From the NCBI RefSeq assembly GCF_000255655.1, contig NZ_JH636434.1, forward strand, positions 2,353 through 66,352: a stretch of 64,000 nt of DNA, given 5' to 3'. Made by a program: the position numbers and the translations under genes. The DNA comes from Schlesneria paludicola DSM 18645 (GTDB lineage: Bacteria > Planctomycetota > Planctomycetia > Planctomycetales > Planctomycetaceae). Position 1 is the first letter of the stretch. Every line of letters begins with the position of its first letter. The notes below the pieces were generated by a model. It saw nothing but the letters and a program-made list of their open reading frames with translations, was not told where the DNA came from and ran no database searches. Shown piece after piece: positions 35,379-44,257 of this stretch.

Positions 35379-37121
35379 ATGCCCACGATCAACATCGCTT
35401 CGCATCTCACAGACATGGCCGTTCGATCACCCGAACAACTCGCGGTGCTGTTTCCTCAGTCTCGTGACCGATCTGGTAAAACCGAATACGCCCAGTACAC
35501 CTATCACCGTCTGGAGGAAGAGAGCAACTTCCTGGCAGCGGGCCTTGATTCGATGGGTATCGGTCGGGGCGTGAAAACCGTCCTGATGGTCCCTCCATCA
35601 TTGGAATTCTTCTCGCTGACATTTGCCCTGTTCAAAGTCGGCGCGATTCCTGTGATGGTCGATCCCGGCATGGGGATCAAAAATCTCGGAAAATGTCTCG
35701 CGGAAGCCGAACCGACCGCATTCATCGGCGTGACGAAAGCACACGTCGCGCGCCTGTTGTTTCGCTGGGCTCGTCGGTCGCTCAAACAGTTGGTCACGGT
35801 CGGTCGCAAACTGGGATGGGGCGGAGTCACGCTGTCCACAGTGACCGAATCGGGACGCAAACGTCAATCGTCAGCGAACCCAGCCGACGAACATTGGATC
35901 GCCCACACAGTTCATGCCGACGAAACGGCGGCAATCCTCTTCACAAGTGGCAGCACCGGCATTCCCAAAGGCGCGGTTTATTCGCACGGAAACTTCACCG
36001 CCCAGGTCGCCGCCCTGAAGCAGGCGTTCCAGATCGAACCGGGTGAGGTGGATCTCTGCACGTTTCCCCTGTTCGCGTTGTTCGCTCCGGCCCTGGGAAT
36101 GACGGCAGTCGTACCACGCATGGATTTCACCAAGCCCGCACGCGTCATCCCCCGGGAAATCGAAGAGCCGATCGTTCGCTTCGGAATCAACAACCTGTTC
36201 GGCTCCCCCGCTCTGCTCAACCGAGTCGGACGCGAGTTCGCATCGAGCCCCACTTCCCAATCGCCAGCCGGATCACAGCCCGCTGACGGAACTCCACCTT
36301 GGAAGTCACTGCGACGAGTGTTGTCGGCCGGCGCTCCAGTCTCACCCTTGATCCTCGAACGGTTCTCGCAGCGCCTGTCCGAGACGAGTCAAATCTTCAC
36401 CCCCTACGGGGCGACCGAGTCTCTGCCGGTTGCCGTCATTGGCAGTCACGAGATCCTGCGGGAAACACGTTACCGTACGGCTGAAGGAGCGGGAACCTGC
36501 GTCGGCCATCCCGTGACTGGGATTGAAGTCCGCATCATTCGCATCTCGGACGACCCGATCGCCGAATGGAACGACAGCCTGTGTGTCGCGCCGGGCGAAA
36601 TTGGCGAGATCGTGGTTCACGGCCCGATGGTCACACAACAGTATTACCTCCGCCCGGACCTGACCGCGCTGGCCAAGATTCGCGATCCCGCGACCGGTCG
36701 CGTGCGGCATCGCATGGGAGACGTCGGCTACTTCGACGAGCAGGGCCGACTCTGGTTTTGCGGTCGAAAATCGCACCGCGTCGAGACTGCTGAGCGCACC
36801 TATTTCACCGAACCTGTCGAAGGCATCTTCAATACACATCCGGCCGTCTTCCGTACGGCTCTCGTGGGTGTGCGCCGCGCGGACGGCGTCGAACCGATCC
36901 TGTGTGTCGAACGAGAACGTTCTGACGGTCGAGATCATCAACAACTCTCGGACGACGAGCTGACGAAGCAATTGCTTGAGATCGGCGCAAAGTTCGAAAC
37001 ATCGCGACCAATTCGCACGATTCTGTTTCACCCCAGTTTCCCGGTCGACATCCGCCACAACTCGAAAATCTTCCGCGAGAAGCTGGCCGTCTGGGCAGCG
37101 TCAACCGTCGGTTTAAAATGA
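35379..37121 (+). CDS. oleC: OleC-type fatty acid AMP-ligase (beta-lactone synthetase)
   Basis: 580 residues of the ANL adenylating superfamily. The AMP loop is Leu-Phe-Thr-Ser-Gly-Ser-Thr-Gly-Ile-Pro-Lys-Gly. Other motifs are Tyr-Gly-Ala-Thr-Glu-Ser-Leu-Pro, Met-Gly-Asp-Val-Gly-Tyr-Phe-Asp and Trp-Phe-Cys-Gly-Arg-Lys. Markers I know from OleC are present throughout: Val-Asp-Pro-Gly-Met-Gly, Val-Thr-Val-Gly-Arg-Lys-Leu-Gly-Trp-Gly-Gly, Phe-Asn-Thr-His-Pro-Ala-Val and the C-terminal Phe-Pro-Val-Asp-Ile-Arg-His-Asn. OleC turns the beta-hydroxy acid from OleA and OleD into a beta-lactone, which OleB decarboxylates to a long-chain olefin. oleA, oleB and oleD are not adjacent. The cytosolic complex partner set must be elsewhere. 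Confidence 0.88.
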   Translation: MPTINIASHLTDMAVRSPEQLAVLFPQSRDRSGKTEYAQYTYHRLEEESNFLAAGLDSMGIGRGVKTVLMVPPSLEFFSLTFALFKVGAIPVMVDPGMGIKNLGKCLAEAEPTAFIGVTKAHVARLLFRWARRSLKQLVTVGRKLGWGGVTLSTVTESGRKRQSSANPADEHWIAHTVHADETAAILFTSGSTGIPKGAVYSHGNFTAQVAALKQAFQIEPGEVDLCTFPLFALFAPALGMTAVVPRMDFTKPARVIPREIEEPIVRFGINNLFGSPALLNRVGREFASSPTSQSPAGSQPADGTPPWKSLRRVLSAGAPVSPLILERFSQRLSETSQIFTPYGATESLPVAVIGSHEILRETRYRTAEGAGTCVGHPVTGIEVRIIRISDDPIAEWNDSLCVAPGEIGEIVVHGPMVTQQYYLRPDLTALAKIRDPATGRVRHRMGDVGYFDEQGRLWFCGRKSHRVETAERTYFTEPVEGIFNTHPAVFRTALVGVRRADGVEPILCVERERSDGRDHQQLSDDELTKQLLEIGAKFETSRPIRTILFHPSFPVDIRHNSKIFREKLAVWAASTVGLK

Positions 37122-37160
37122 CGAGTTTCCGATCTGCGCTGTGAAATGCACAGAATCTCA

Positions 37161-39998
37161 CTACCGTTCGGAGTCGTGTAAGATTGCCCCCCTCACGATC
37201 GCTCGAGTTAATGTTCCTGCATCCGATTCGGTGACGCAAAGCTGTACGCGTTTTTCAGACGCGGACTTCATAAGCAGAATGCGTATCCCTTCATTTCGCA
37301 AATTCTCGACTGCTGTGACGATCCGACCACGATCACAGTCGGAAGGAAGTGCGAATGAGATTTGCCCATCGCCTTTCCATTGCCCAATTGTAATCGAGTC
37401 GTAGTCGTCTGATCGAAGTGCATCGGCAGAGTCAACAAACTTGTATCCATGTATCCTCTCGAGATTGGGATTGGGGACCACAAGTTCAGCAGAAGACGAC
37501 GTTTGTCTCTCCGTTGAGACCTCAATTGCATTCAAGATCTGTATTGCGAGTTCAGGAGCCGAATCAGCATCGTGAACAAACAACATAAGAGCCCGTGCTT
37601 TTTCATTTTCAGAGGTGACGTAAATCGAAAGGTCCCGCTTCTGGTGAGCGATCGATTCGAGTTCATGCGCCAGACGGCTTAAGCTGATTCGATAGTTGAT
37701 GGAAAAATTATGATTACGAAGCGATCCACTTGCCGCGACGATTTGGCAGCTCGTAAGAGCTTCAAAGATGGAATCCTCGCCCCGAGGAATCGCTTTCGCG
37801 TTACTCATTCGTACGGCCTCGCCTGATCGATCGCGCAAAACGTTCGTGTCCATTTGCTGTTCTTGGAGAAACACAATCACCCCAGGCACAAGACGCGCGA
37901 TTTTCAATTTCAGTGCTTCACTTTTTGTTCCTTGTAGTATCCCAGCGAACGAGCGCAGCACGGTCGTTCGCTGGACGGTCTCGCCCCGCATGATCTCATG
38001 AATGTCTCTCGAGAAGATCTGGGAAGGATTTTTCTGATTGAAGAGTTGGCAGAGATTGTGATCGTTCTCTTCGACGACACCCGTAAGCGACCGAAGGATC
38101 GTGACGAACAGAACGGGATCGATCGGCGGGACGTCATGGAATTTCAAGCTCGTTTGATCCTTATCGACGTTGGAGAGAGCATAAAACCAGGGTCCGAGGT
38201 CCCTCGCCTTTTTCTCGATGAGCAGCCGAACAACTTGATAAGGCGCGTCATCGATCAGCCCGGCCAGTCGCACTTGTTCCTGATTAATCCACACCAGATC
38301 AGCCTGATGTTCCAACATCGTTGAGAGCAGTTTCATTTTTTCAGTCGTTCGTTCCCCCGTCGGCGACGATCGTTTGATCGCGTTGGGAATGACTCCCGTC
38401 ATGCGTGCGACCTGGCGCAAGTACATTGCGGAGTGAACCAAGCCGCATCGATTTTCATCCAATGATGCCGCGTTGCGATTGGCGAACTCGAATAAGAGCT
38501 CACCCGTCCGCCTCAAATTCGCCTTATCCGAAGGATTCCACTTCGGAATCAGTTTGTCGAGTGATCCGGCAACGCGTCGCCAGTTCTCTGTTGCACTTTC
38601 GGTTTCGAGCGACTCTGAAAGATACTTATTGACTTCATCGACGTACGCCTCGGTCCATGCCCGTCGTTTCTCCGCTTGTGGTCCGTTCTCCGCTTCGGGC
38701 GCGTACGTTCGCGAACGGAGATGGCTATGAGGCGTCAATTCTGCCGCGGGCTTTCCGTCGAGCACATCCTTGAAGGCAATCGATGGTGAAGTGGTAAAAA
38801 ATACGGGCTCACGCGCGGAAGCCTCTGCCGTATCCCTTTGCCCCGCGATCGGGTCACTCAAGAAGATCTCGGGAATCAGTTCAACAGGTGTACCCTGCTC
38901 CGGAGGTTTCCGTTTCTGATGGGCCGAAGTGGGCTCAGAAATGTTTTCTCTCCGCGTCAGTTCCTCAACACGTCGCAGGATGATTTTCTCTGCGAGGGTT
39001 TTGCGGTGCTGCTGTCGCGCCTGGAGCAATTGCAAATCAATCGAAGCAAGCTGCATGCGGCATTCCTGCACGAGCAACTGGGCATGGAACGATCGATCGA
39101 CCAGCGTCTGCAACCGACTGCGCGTCGTTTTGATGTCGATTGTGGGCAGATCATTCGCCACGTCTTTTTGATATGACGCGGTCGCTCTCGTCACGGCTTT
39201 TTCGGCATCGCGGTAGTCTTGCTCCCAGATTTCGAGTTTGTCTTCAAGATGCTTGCGCAGCAACTGACTGATACTGATGGCGCTGTCCGTAACGACACTC
39301 CCCGCGGCAAGTTCATCAAACTTTGGCTCAGCCGTTGTGGGCGTTTCCGAGTCGCTCGAATCATTCTTGCGTCTGTTCGCGTCTCCCCACATGCGCATGA
39401 CATGAGACAGCTCCTTTTGAATCGCATCAACCGTCGCCTGCTCCGCGATTTTTTTCGCTTCCTTCGCAGTTACACTCGCACTCTTCAACTTGTTCTGGGC
39501 TTCAGACACCTTCTCCTGAATCGCGTCCATCGTCAATTCGCCAGCTCTTATCGACTCCAGTCTCGCTGCATGATCGTTCTTCATCTCACGCTGGATTCGA
39601 GCCAGTTCTTTTTGGAGAGCCTCGAGCTTTGCATCTCTGATCCTGACCAATTCATTCTGCACGTTTGAGCCCTGCAAGAGCTCGTCATGCTTCGCACGCG
39701 TCGACTTCAGCAACTCAAGGAGCCGTTCTTGTTGAAGCTCAAGTTTGCTCTTACCGCTTTGGCGATCTTTCTGGGCCTCATCTGGCGGTTCACCTTCACT
39801 TAAGTCGTCGCCCCTCTTTGGCGGCACAGGATCGTCTTTCGACGAATTGAGTCTTGAGTCTCCTTCGGACGTGGCGGCTGGCGCGCTCAAAGGTTGTTCG
39901 TCCGATCGCGAGTTGTCCTGCGAGGTCCCGATTACCGCCATCGCGGGGACGATCGTGAGTAGTAGGATTACTCGGATCATTGATAATTTCAGACGCAT
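37161..39998 (-). CDS. Secreted coiled-coil protein of unknown function
   Basis: 945 residues from ATG 39998, preceded by AGAGAGG about eight bases upstream; the frame opens at 40037. A signal peptide (Ile-Leu-Leu-Leu-Thr-Ile-Val-Pro-Ala-Met-Ala) is followed by an acidic disordered region and a long charged alpha-helical region (about 75-375) rich in Glu, Lys, Arg and Gln with heptads, certainly coiled coil. Residues about 430-945 look globular, with no family I recognise. It is the third gene of a minus-strand run behind the sigma factor and the ZAS kinase, so it may be the module's envelope partner or target. A hairpin repeat lies between it and the kinase. Confidence 0.7.
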   Translation of the reverse strand: MRLKLSMIRVILLLTIVPAMAVIGTSQDNSRSDEQPLSAPAATSEGDSRLNSSKDDPVPPKRGDDLSEGEPPDEAQKDRQSGKSKLELQQERLLELLKSTRAKHDELLQGSNVQNELVRIRDAKLEALQKELARIQREMKNDHAARLESIRAGELTMDAIQEKVSEAQNKLKSASVTAKEAKKIAEQATVDAIQKELSHVMRMWGDANRRKNDSSDSETPTTAEPKFDELAAGSVVTDSAISISQLLRKHLEDKLEIWEQDYRDAEKAVTRATASYQKDVANDLPTIDIKTTRSRLQTLVDRSFHAQLLVQECRMQLASIDLQLLQARQQHRKTLAEKIILRRVEELTRRENISEPTSAHQKRKPPEQGTPVELIPEIFLSDPIAGQRDTAEASAREPVFFTTSPSIAFKDVLDGKPAAELTPHSHLRSRTYAPEAENGPQAEKRRAWTEAYVDEVNKYLSESLETESATENWRRVAGSLDKLIPKWNPSDKANLRRTGELLFEFANRNAASLDENRCGLVHSAMYLRQVARMTGVIPNAIKRSSPTGERTTEKMKLLSTMLEHQADLVWINQEQVRLAGLIDDAPYQVVRLLIEKKARDLGPWFYALSNVDKDQTSLKFHDVPPIDPVLFVTILRSLTGVVEENDHNLCQLFNQKNPSQIFSRDIHEIMRGETVQRTTVLRSFAGILQGTKSEALKLKIARLVPGVIVFLQEQQMDTNVLRDRSGEAVRMSNAKAIPRGEDSIFEALTSCQIVAASGSLRNHNFSINYRISLSRLAHELESIAHQKRDLSIYVTSENEKARALMLFVHDADSAPELAIQILNAIEVSTERQTSSSAELVVPNPNLERIHGYKFVDSADALRSDDYDSITIGQWKGDGQISFALPSDCDRGRIVTAVENLRNEGIRILLMKSASEKRVQLCVTESDAGTLTRAIVRGAILHDSER

Positions 39999-40105
39999 GC
40001 CATCAACCTCTCTTCCTTGATTGGGGGTGTTGTACATTTCATCGTTGGCACTTCAATCGTGGCGCAGCTTGTCAATGACGACGTCACATCCAATTGCGAA
40101 CCGGC

Positions 40106-40161
40106 GTTGTGCAAGAAAGGGGACTGGCTCCGCAAGGTGCCTGTCTCCTTTCTTGCACAAC
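40106..40161. repeat. Hairpin repeat with shared core and different outer arms
   Basis: A 56-bp inverted repeat with 26-nt arms: the outer 15 bp pair perfectly (GTTGTGCAAGAAAGG), and the inner part GGACTGGCTCC against GGTGCCTGTCTCC pairs with few mismatches around a GCAA loop. The inner core matches the arms of the elements at 2014 and 6481, but the outer arms differ. Located between the kinase gene and the coiled-coil gene. Confidence 0.75.
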
Positions 40162-40241
40162 ACAGAGTCGATCACAGCTCGCCACGATCAACTCCGTGCA
40201 ATCTTTCAAGCAGGCCGGATACGGAATCCACACAACCACCT

Positions 40242-41711
40242 TCACGGCGGATCCTTGTCGAATTCGTCGTTCAATTGCAGCAAAGTGGATTCAAGGCGTT
40301 TGAGATCATCATCGGGATTCCACCGCAATTCGGAATCACCATCTGACATCTCATCGGTCACGTCGGATTGCCTCTGCGACGCCGCGACCGTTGCGGCGTT
40401 GACGGTCGACTCGATCGCCTGCTCGTCCCGCGCTGCAGGCGGAGTTGGCGTCGGAAGATCCTCGACGAATTTCGGCAGCCTGATCGGCCGCTGCGCGACA
40501 CTCGCAAGGACAAGCATGCCAACCGCAACGACAATCAGCCCCAGCCGCTTGGACCACACGTTCGAACGGGCATACGGCGCGGGCAATCGTGCGAGGTGCG
40601 GTTGATGGACATGAGCCAGACATTGTTCGAATAATTCGGCCACCTGGTGCGCCGAGGCAAAACGCTGTGACGCGGATTTGGCCAGCAGGCGATCAACGAC
40701 TTGTCCCAACCAACTCGGGAGCTGTGGATTGATTTCACGCAAAGGGCGGGCTCGATCATCAGTGATTCGGCGCAGAATGCCGTACGCGGTCTCCGCCCGA
40801 AACGGAGGATGACCAGCGCACATCGCATAGATGACACTCCCCAAACTAAACAGGTCGCTTCGGGCATCGATCCCCTCCCCGCGGGCCTGTTCTGGCGACA
40901 TGTATTGAGGGGTTCCTGCAATCACGCCGCTACGCGTCAAACTGGCGTCGTCCGCCGCGCGGGCCAGACCGAAGTCGGTAATCATGACTCGTTCGACGTT
41001 GGCGAGCAGCAGAATATTGCCCGGTTTGATGTCGCGATGGACGAGCCCCTGATCGTGCGCAGCCGCCAAACCGCGCGCCGTCTGCATCGCAATCCGCAAG
41101 ATTTCCTCAAGCGAAAGCGGTCCATCACGATCGATCCGTTTCTGCAGTGACTCACCTTTAATATAGGGCATGACGAGATACGGAATTCCCCGATACTCAT
41201 CGACACCGTGTATCGCCACGACATTGTCGTGAACCACCGCGGCGGCCGCCTGTGCTTCGCGGGCAAATCGCTGCTTCGCCGCACCGCTACTGGCAAAATG
41301 CGGTGCCAGTACCTTGATCGCGGCATATCGATTTAGTGCTGGATCAAAGGCCTTCAGTACGAGCCCCATTCCACCGCAGCCAATCACCCCCGAGACTTCG
41401 TAACATCCGATGCGGCCCAGCATTCGCGGGTCGTCGGTCGGACCGAGAAAATCCAGATTCATTCGCTCAACGGACGACGTGACGTTGTTGTCCGCCGTAC
41501 GGATCGTGGCGCCCGCCGCATTCTCAATCGAACTGAGAAGTGCCCGCGCGTCATCCCACAACGATTGATCCGCTGTCCGTCGTTGCAGCTCACGGCAACA
41601 GTCCTCGCACTGATCCAAATGACGCTCAAACTCGACGATTTGAGAATCGTCCAGACGCTCCGTGAGGAAGTCCAGAATTCGTTCGCTGCGACACAGACTC
41701 AGTTCAGACAT
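40242..41711 (-). CDS. Ser/Thr protein kinase with N-terminal anti-sigma-type zinc finger and one membrane helix
   Basis: 489 residues. Residues 1-45 carry a zf-HC2/ZAS motif, His31-x3-Cys35-x2-Cys38, the fold used by zinc-binding anti-sigma factors. A PknB-type kinase domain (about 103-365) follows with Gly-Cys-Gly-Gly-Met-Gly, Lys133, His225-Arg-Asp-Ile-Lys-Pro-Gly-Asn, Asp246-Phe-Gly and Gly-Thr-Pro-Gln-Tyr-Met-Ser-Pro-Glu, so it should be active. A single hydrophobic helix lies at about 388-405, and a short low-complexity external tail follows. The ECF sigma gene ends 91 bp upstream on the same strand. I infer that the cytosolic ZAS part binds that sigma factor and phosphorylation controls release. 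Confidence 0.9.
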   Translation of the reverse strand: MSELSLCRSERILDFLTERLDDSQIVEFERHLDQCEDCCRELQRRTADQSLWDDARALLSSIENAAGATIRTADNNVTSSVERMNLDFLGPTDDPRMLGRIGCYEVSGVIGCGGMGLVLKAFDPALNRYAAIKVLAPHFASSGAAKQRFAREAQAAAAVVHDNVVAIHGVDEYRGIPYLVMPYIKGESLQKRIDRDGPLSLEEILRIAMQTARGLAAAHDQGLVHRDIKPGNILLLANVERVMITDFGLARAADDASLTRSGVIAGTPQYMSPEQARGEGIDARSDLFSLGSVIYAMCAGHPPFRAETAYGILRRITDDRARPLREINPQLPSWLGQVVDRLLAKSASQRFASAHQVAELFEQCLAHVHQPHLARLPAPYARSNVWSKRLGLIVVAVGMLVLASVAQRPIRLPKFVEDLPTPTPPAARDEQAIESTVNAATVAASQRQSDVTDEMSDGDSELRWNPDDDLKRLESTLLQLNDEFDKDPP

Positions 41712-41802
41712 TTCAAATTGCTTCTTTACTGAAATCGGCTTCTTGTAGAACGAGGAGATTCAAATGTCGTTCTCTCCATGACATTCGTGGTAACCGCGAC
41801 CA

Positions 41803-42420
41803 TCACTCGTCGTGAAGGATCGTGGCATCGAGCTCCTCAATCCGACGTTTTAATCTTTGCATGACACGGCTGCGGGACGCATAGATGCTGCCGCGGCTAC
41901 GCTCCAGTTGCTTGGCAGCGATGTCGATGTCGACGTCCTCCACTGTTGTGAGCCAAAACGACAGCCAGGTCTCTTCCGAGAACTCTTCACGAATGTCACG
42001 CGCCGCCATCAGGAAGAGTTCACGGCGGCATTCCGTTCTCAACAGATCCGAATCCGCACCGTTCCGGGCGGGACACTGCTCCAGGAATTTCTGAATCTCG
42101 TCATCGCCCGACGACCGATCGGGCACACCTCGCGACAAGGCATTCAAAATGGCATTTTGTGCAATTCGTCCCAACCATGTCCGGAACTTGGCCCTTCCGG
42201 AATCCGGCTCCCAGCGATCGATGGCACGCGCAATGGCCCAGAGCACCTGTTGAGCCAGATCGTCCGCGTCCGCCGATTGCATCCCTTTGTATCGCGCCAT
42301 CCGACAAATCACCGGACGATAGATTTCCGAGAATTCGTACCAACTCTCACGGTCCGCGGGATCGCGAACTCGGAGCAGCAAGCTGGGACGTGTCTCGGGA
42401 GCCGCCATCGAATGACTCAT
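41803..42420 (-). CDS. ECF-family RNA polymerase sigma factor
   Basis: 205 residues with both ECF regions. Region 2 includes Ala-Asp-Ala-Asp-Asp-Leu-Ala-Gln-Gln-Val and Phe-Arg-Thr-Trp-Leu-Gly-Arg-Ile-Ala, contacting core polymerase and the -10 element. Region 4 at about 150-195 is a helix-turn-helix with Asp-Ile-Ala-Ala-Lys-Gln-Leu and Gly-Ser-Ile-Tyr-Ala-Ser-Arg-Ser-Arg. The start could also be four codons downstream (42408). The linked ZAS kinase replaces a classical membrane anti-sigma factor, similar in logic to the kinase-linked ECF groups of planctomycetes. Direct repeats 54-74 bp upstream may be a control site. Confidence 0.9.
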   Translation of the reverse strand: MSHSMAAPETRPSLLLRVRDPADRESWYEFSEIYRPVICRMARYKGMQSADADDLAQQVLWAIARAIDRWEPDSGRAKFRTWLGRIAQNAILNALSRGVPDRSSGDDEIQKFLEQCPARNGADSDLLRTECRRELFLMAARDIREEFSEETWLSFWLTTVEDVDIDIAAKQLERSRGSIYASRSRVMQRLKRRIEELDATILHDE

Positions 42421-42473
42421 TGAAAAGGTCTCAACAGACTACACACATCTCCCGATCTTCTTTGACACACTTT

Positions 42474-42494
42474 TCCGATTTTGATCCGATTTGA
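42474..42494 (-). promoter_or_regulatory. Tandem direct repeat upstream of the sigma gene
   Basis: Two adjacent units, TCCGATTTTGA and TCCGATTTGA on the plus strand, 54-74 bp before the sigma factor ATG. They could be an operator or a self-recognised ECF promoter element; no consensus is known to me. Confidence 0.3.
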
Positions 42495-42653
42495 TCGCAG
42501 ACGTGAGGGCGTTCTGTCGAGAAAGACTCGTGCAAGCACATCACTGCATGTCAGATACGCTACGCTGCCCAGGATGTAATCGGCCCGCAGGAGCCCTCGT
42601 GGAACCAAAGGATTATGAGTCCTCAGTTCTGACGTCAGCTCAGTGTTCGAATT

Positions 42654-43157
42654 TCATGATTCCCATCTGTTTCCGCGTTCTTGCGAACACAGATGAACCT
42701 GCAGTTGGGCAGTTTCCCGAGACTTGCCGAGAAGCAGATGTGCGGAGAGTAGAGTCAGCGGCAAGACGATTGCCCAGTAGGGGATCGTCCACGATTCGAA
42801 TTCCTGAATCCACCGAGGACCGCTGGCGACAACCTCTTCATTGCAAAAAGCAGAGAAGTCGAATCCCAAACCAGCAACCCTCCAATGAAGCTCGTATCCT
42901 TCCCACGATTCCTCAAGACCAGGTTGATCGTTGACTCGGTAGAGCCATCTCGATGGCCGGGGATTCCGAATTGGCCAAATTCTTTCCCAACTGACGCGCC
43001 CATGAACCGAGATCACGCCATGAGTATTCGTCTGATTGAGCCGAAACAACGCGTCCAGACTTGATTGACTTCTGACCCAAGCCGCCAGGAACCCGCACGC
43101 CAGGAGCAGCGTGACGACACCCAGTTTGCGCTTCCAGCCTCGGAAGAACTCTCCCAT
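42654..43157 (-). CDS. Membrane protein of unknown function
   Basis: 167 residues from ATG 43157 (Met-Gly-Glu-Phe-Phe-Arg-Gly-Trp), chosen because a membrane helix follows at about residues 14-30; the open frame extends to 43253. A central soluble part with several Trp residues and a second hydrophobic segment at about 124-145 give a two-helix topology with an external loop. I recognise no family. A hairpin with 7-bp ends (CATCTGT / ACAGATG, 42664-42695) lies in the last codons. It is 233 bp upstream of the sigma factor on the same strand and may or may not belong to that unit. Confidence 0.55.
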   Translation of the reverse strand: MGEFFRGWKRKLGVVTLLLACGFLAAWVRSQSSLDALFRLNQTNTHGVISVHGRVSWERIWPIRNPRPSRWLYRVNDQPGLEESWEGYELHWRVAGLGFDFSAFCNEEVVASGPRWIQEFESWTIPYWAIVLPLTLLSAHLLLGKSRETAQLQVHLCSQERGNRWES

Positions 43158-43409
43158 GATTTCGCTCGCAGATGACTTGTGACAGGTTGTCTGTAGTCTT
43201 ACCGCTTGAACGGCGGCGAGCAAGAGCCTCGGACAATTGAGCCGTCGAGACAAGACTCAACGGCAGGCAGTCACAGAGCTTCAATTCTGAATGATGAGGT
43301 TCGTGACCTCGCGACGAGCACGCCAAACAGGCCGAGGATGCGGCTCACACACCGATTAGGAGGAAGTCACACGGCCCCTCGTCGAAGCACGTCACACGTG
43401 GGGATGCCG

Positions 43410-44153
43410 TCATTTCTTTTCGTTCGTGTCGACAGACGACCACAGCATCTTTTGCGCAGTTCCAAACTCGCCAAGTTGATAAATGTCGATAGATTTCGCC
43501 TGGAAGGTGAACACGGAAAATGGTTCCACTTTGAGCTTGTCGACGAATTCACGTGTTCCGAGACCAATCGTCACATGCGGATTAAAGTTCTTCCCACTAC
43601 TTTTGGGGACAAACTCCGAAACATACCGAATCGTCTGCTGGGATTGAGAAATCGTCGCTCCATCTGACCTCAAGGCGAACGATTCTGCCGTCCCCTTCTC
43701 CGATGTGAATGGCGAGACCGCATCAATGAATTTCTGCTGCAAACGCATGAGGTCATGCGACCGCTCCACGACAATTCCGGCCAACCCCAGTTTTTCAACT
43801 GGTATGTCGTAGTAACCCGTTGCTTTGAACGTCCACGCGGTTGGGGTCTCGTTCCGCAAGACTTCGGCGACAGCCGCTTGAACACGTTCCAATTCGCTTG
43901 TTCTGACGAATCGTTGAAGCAGTGTGATGTGTGCCGCGTGAATGGCGTCGAGTTGAAAGCCATTGGGATAATTCCCGCACAGCCGATCATTGGCCCCCCG
44001 CGCACGGTCCAGCATCAACTGGTCGGGCGCAAGCAGAATGTCGATCGCGGTCACGTCGTGGACACGCTGGGACGATTGCCCGAATGCCAGCAGCGGGCAA
44101 ATCACGATGAAGATGCCGCATGCGGACAGAAGAACCGTCTGACGTGAGGTCAT
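43410..44153 (-). CDS. Secreted 2H phosphoesterase-like protein
   Basis: 247 residues from ATG 44153, which begins a signal peptide (Val-Leu-Leu-Ser-Ala-Cys-Gly-Ile-Phe... ending Phe-Gly-Gln). Two His-x-Thr motifs, Ala-Ala-His-Ile-Thr-Leu-Leu and Asn-Pro-His-Val-Thr-Ile-Gly, stand about 115 residues apart, the signature of the 2H superfamily (LigT, CPDase). Enzymes of this superfamily cleave 2',3'-cyclic phosphodiesters or related bonds and are normally cytosolic. Export is the odd point: an extracellular substrate such as RNA fragments or a cyclic phosphate would be needed. The frame continues upstream to 44258, overlapping the next gene, but without family similarity. Confidence 0.75.
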   Translation of the reverse strand: MTSRQTVLLSACGIFIVICPLLAFGQSSQRVHDVTAIDILLAPDQLMLDRARGANDRLCGNYPNGFQLDAIHAAHITLLQRFVRTSELERVQAAVAEVLRNETPTAWTFKATGYYDIPVEKLGLAGIVVERSHDLMRLQQKFIDAVSPFTSEKGTAESFALRSDGATISQSQQTIRYVSEFVPKSSGKNFNPHVTIGLGTREFVDKLKVEPFSVFTFQAKSIDIYQLGEFGTAQKMLWSSVDTNEKK

Positions 44154-44257
44154 CTTGAACGCTTTCAGGAGATCGTTGACTGCCTGAGGAAATAACGGCC
44201 GACCATCGGCACGACACCTGTCAGCACCAAGACTGTCGCGACAGAGCGACTGCGCCA

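Noticed and set aside
36342-37058. 238-aa minus-strand frame inside oleC
   Set aside because: Antisense shadow; oleC motifs cover the same bases.
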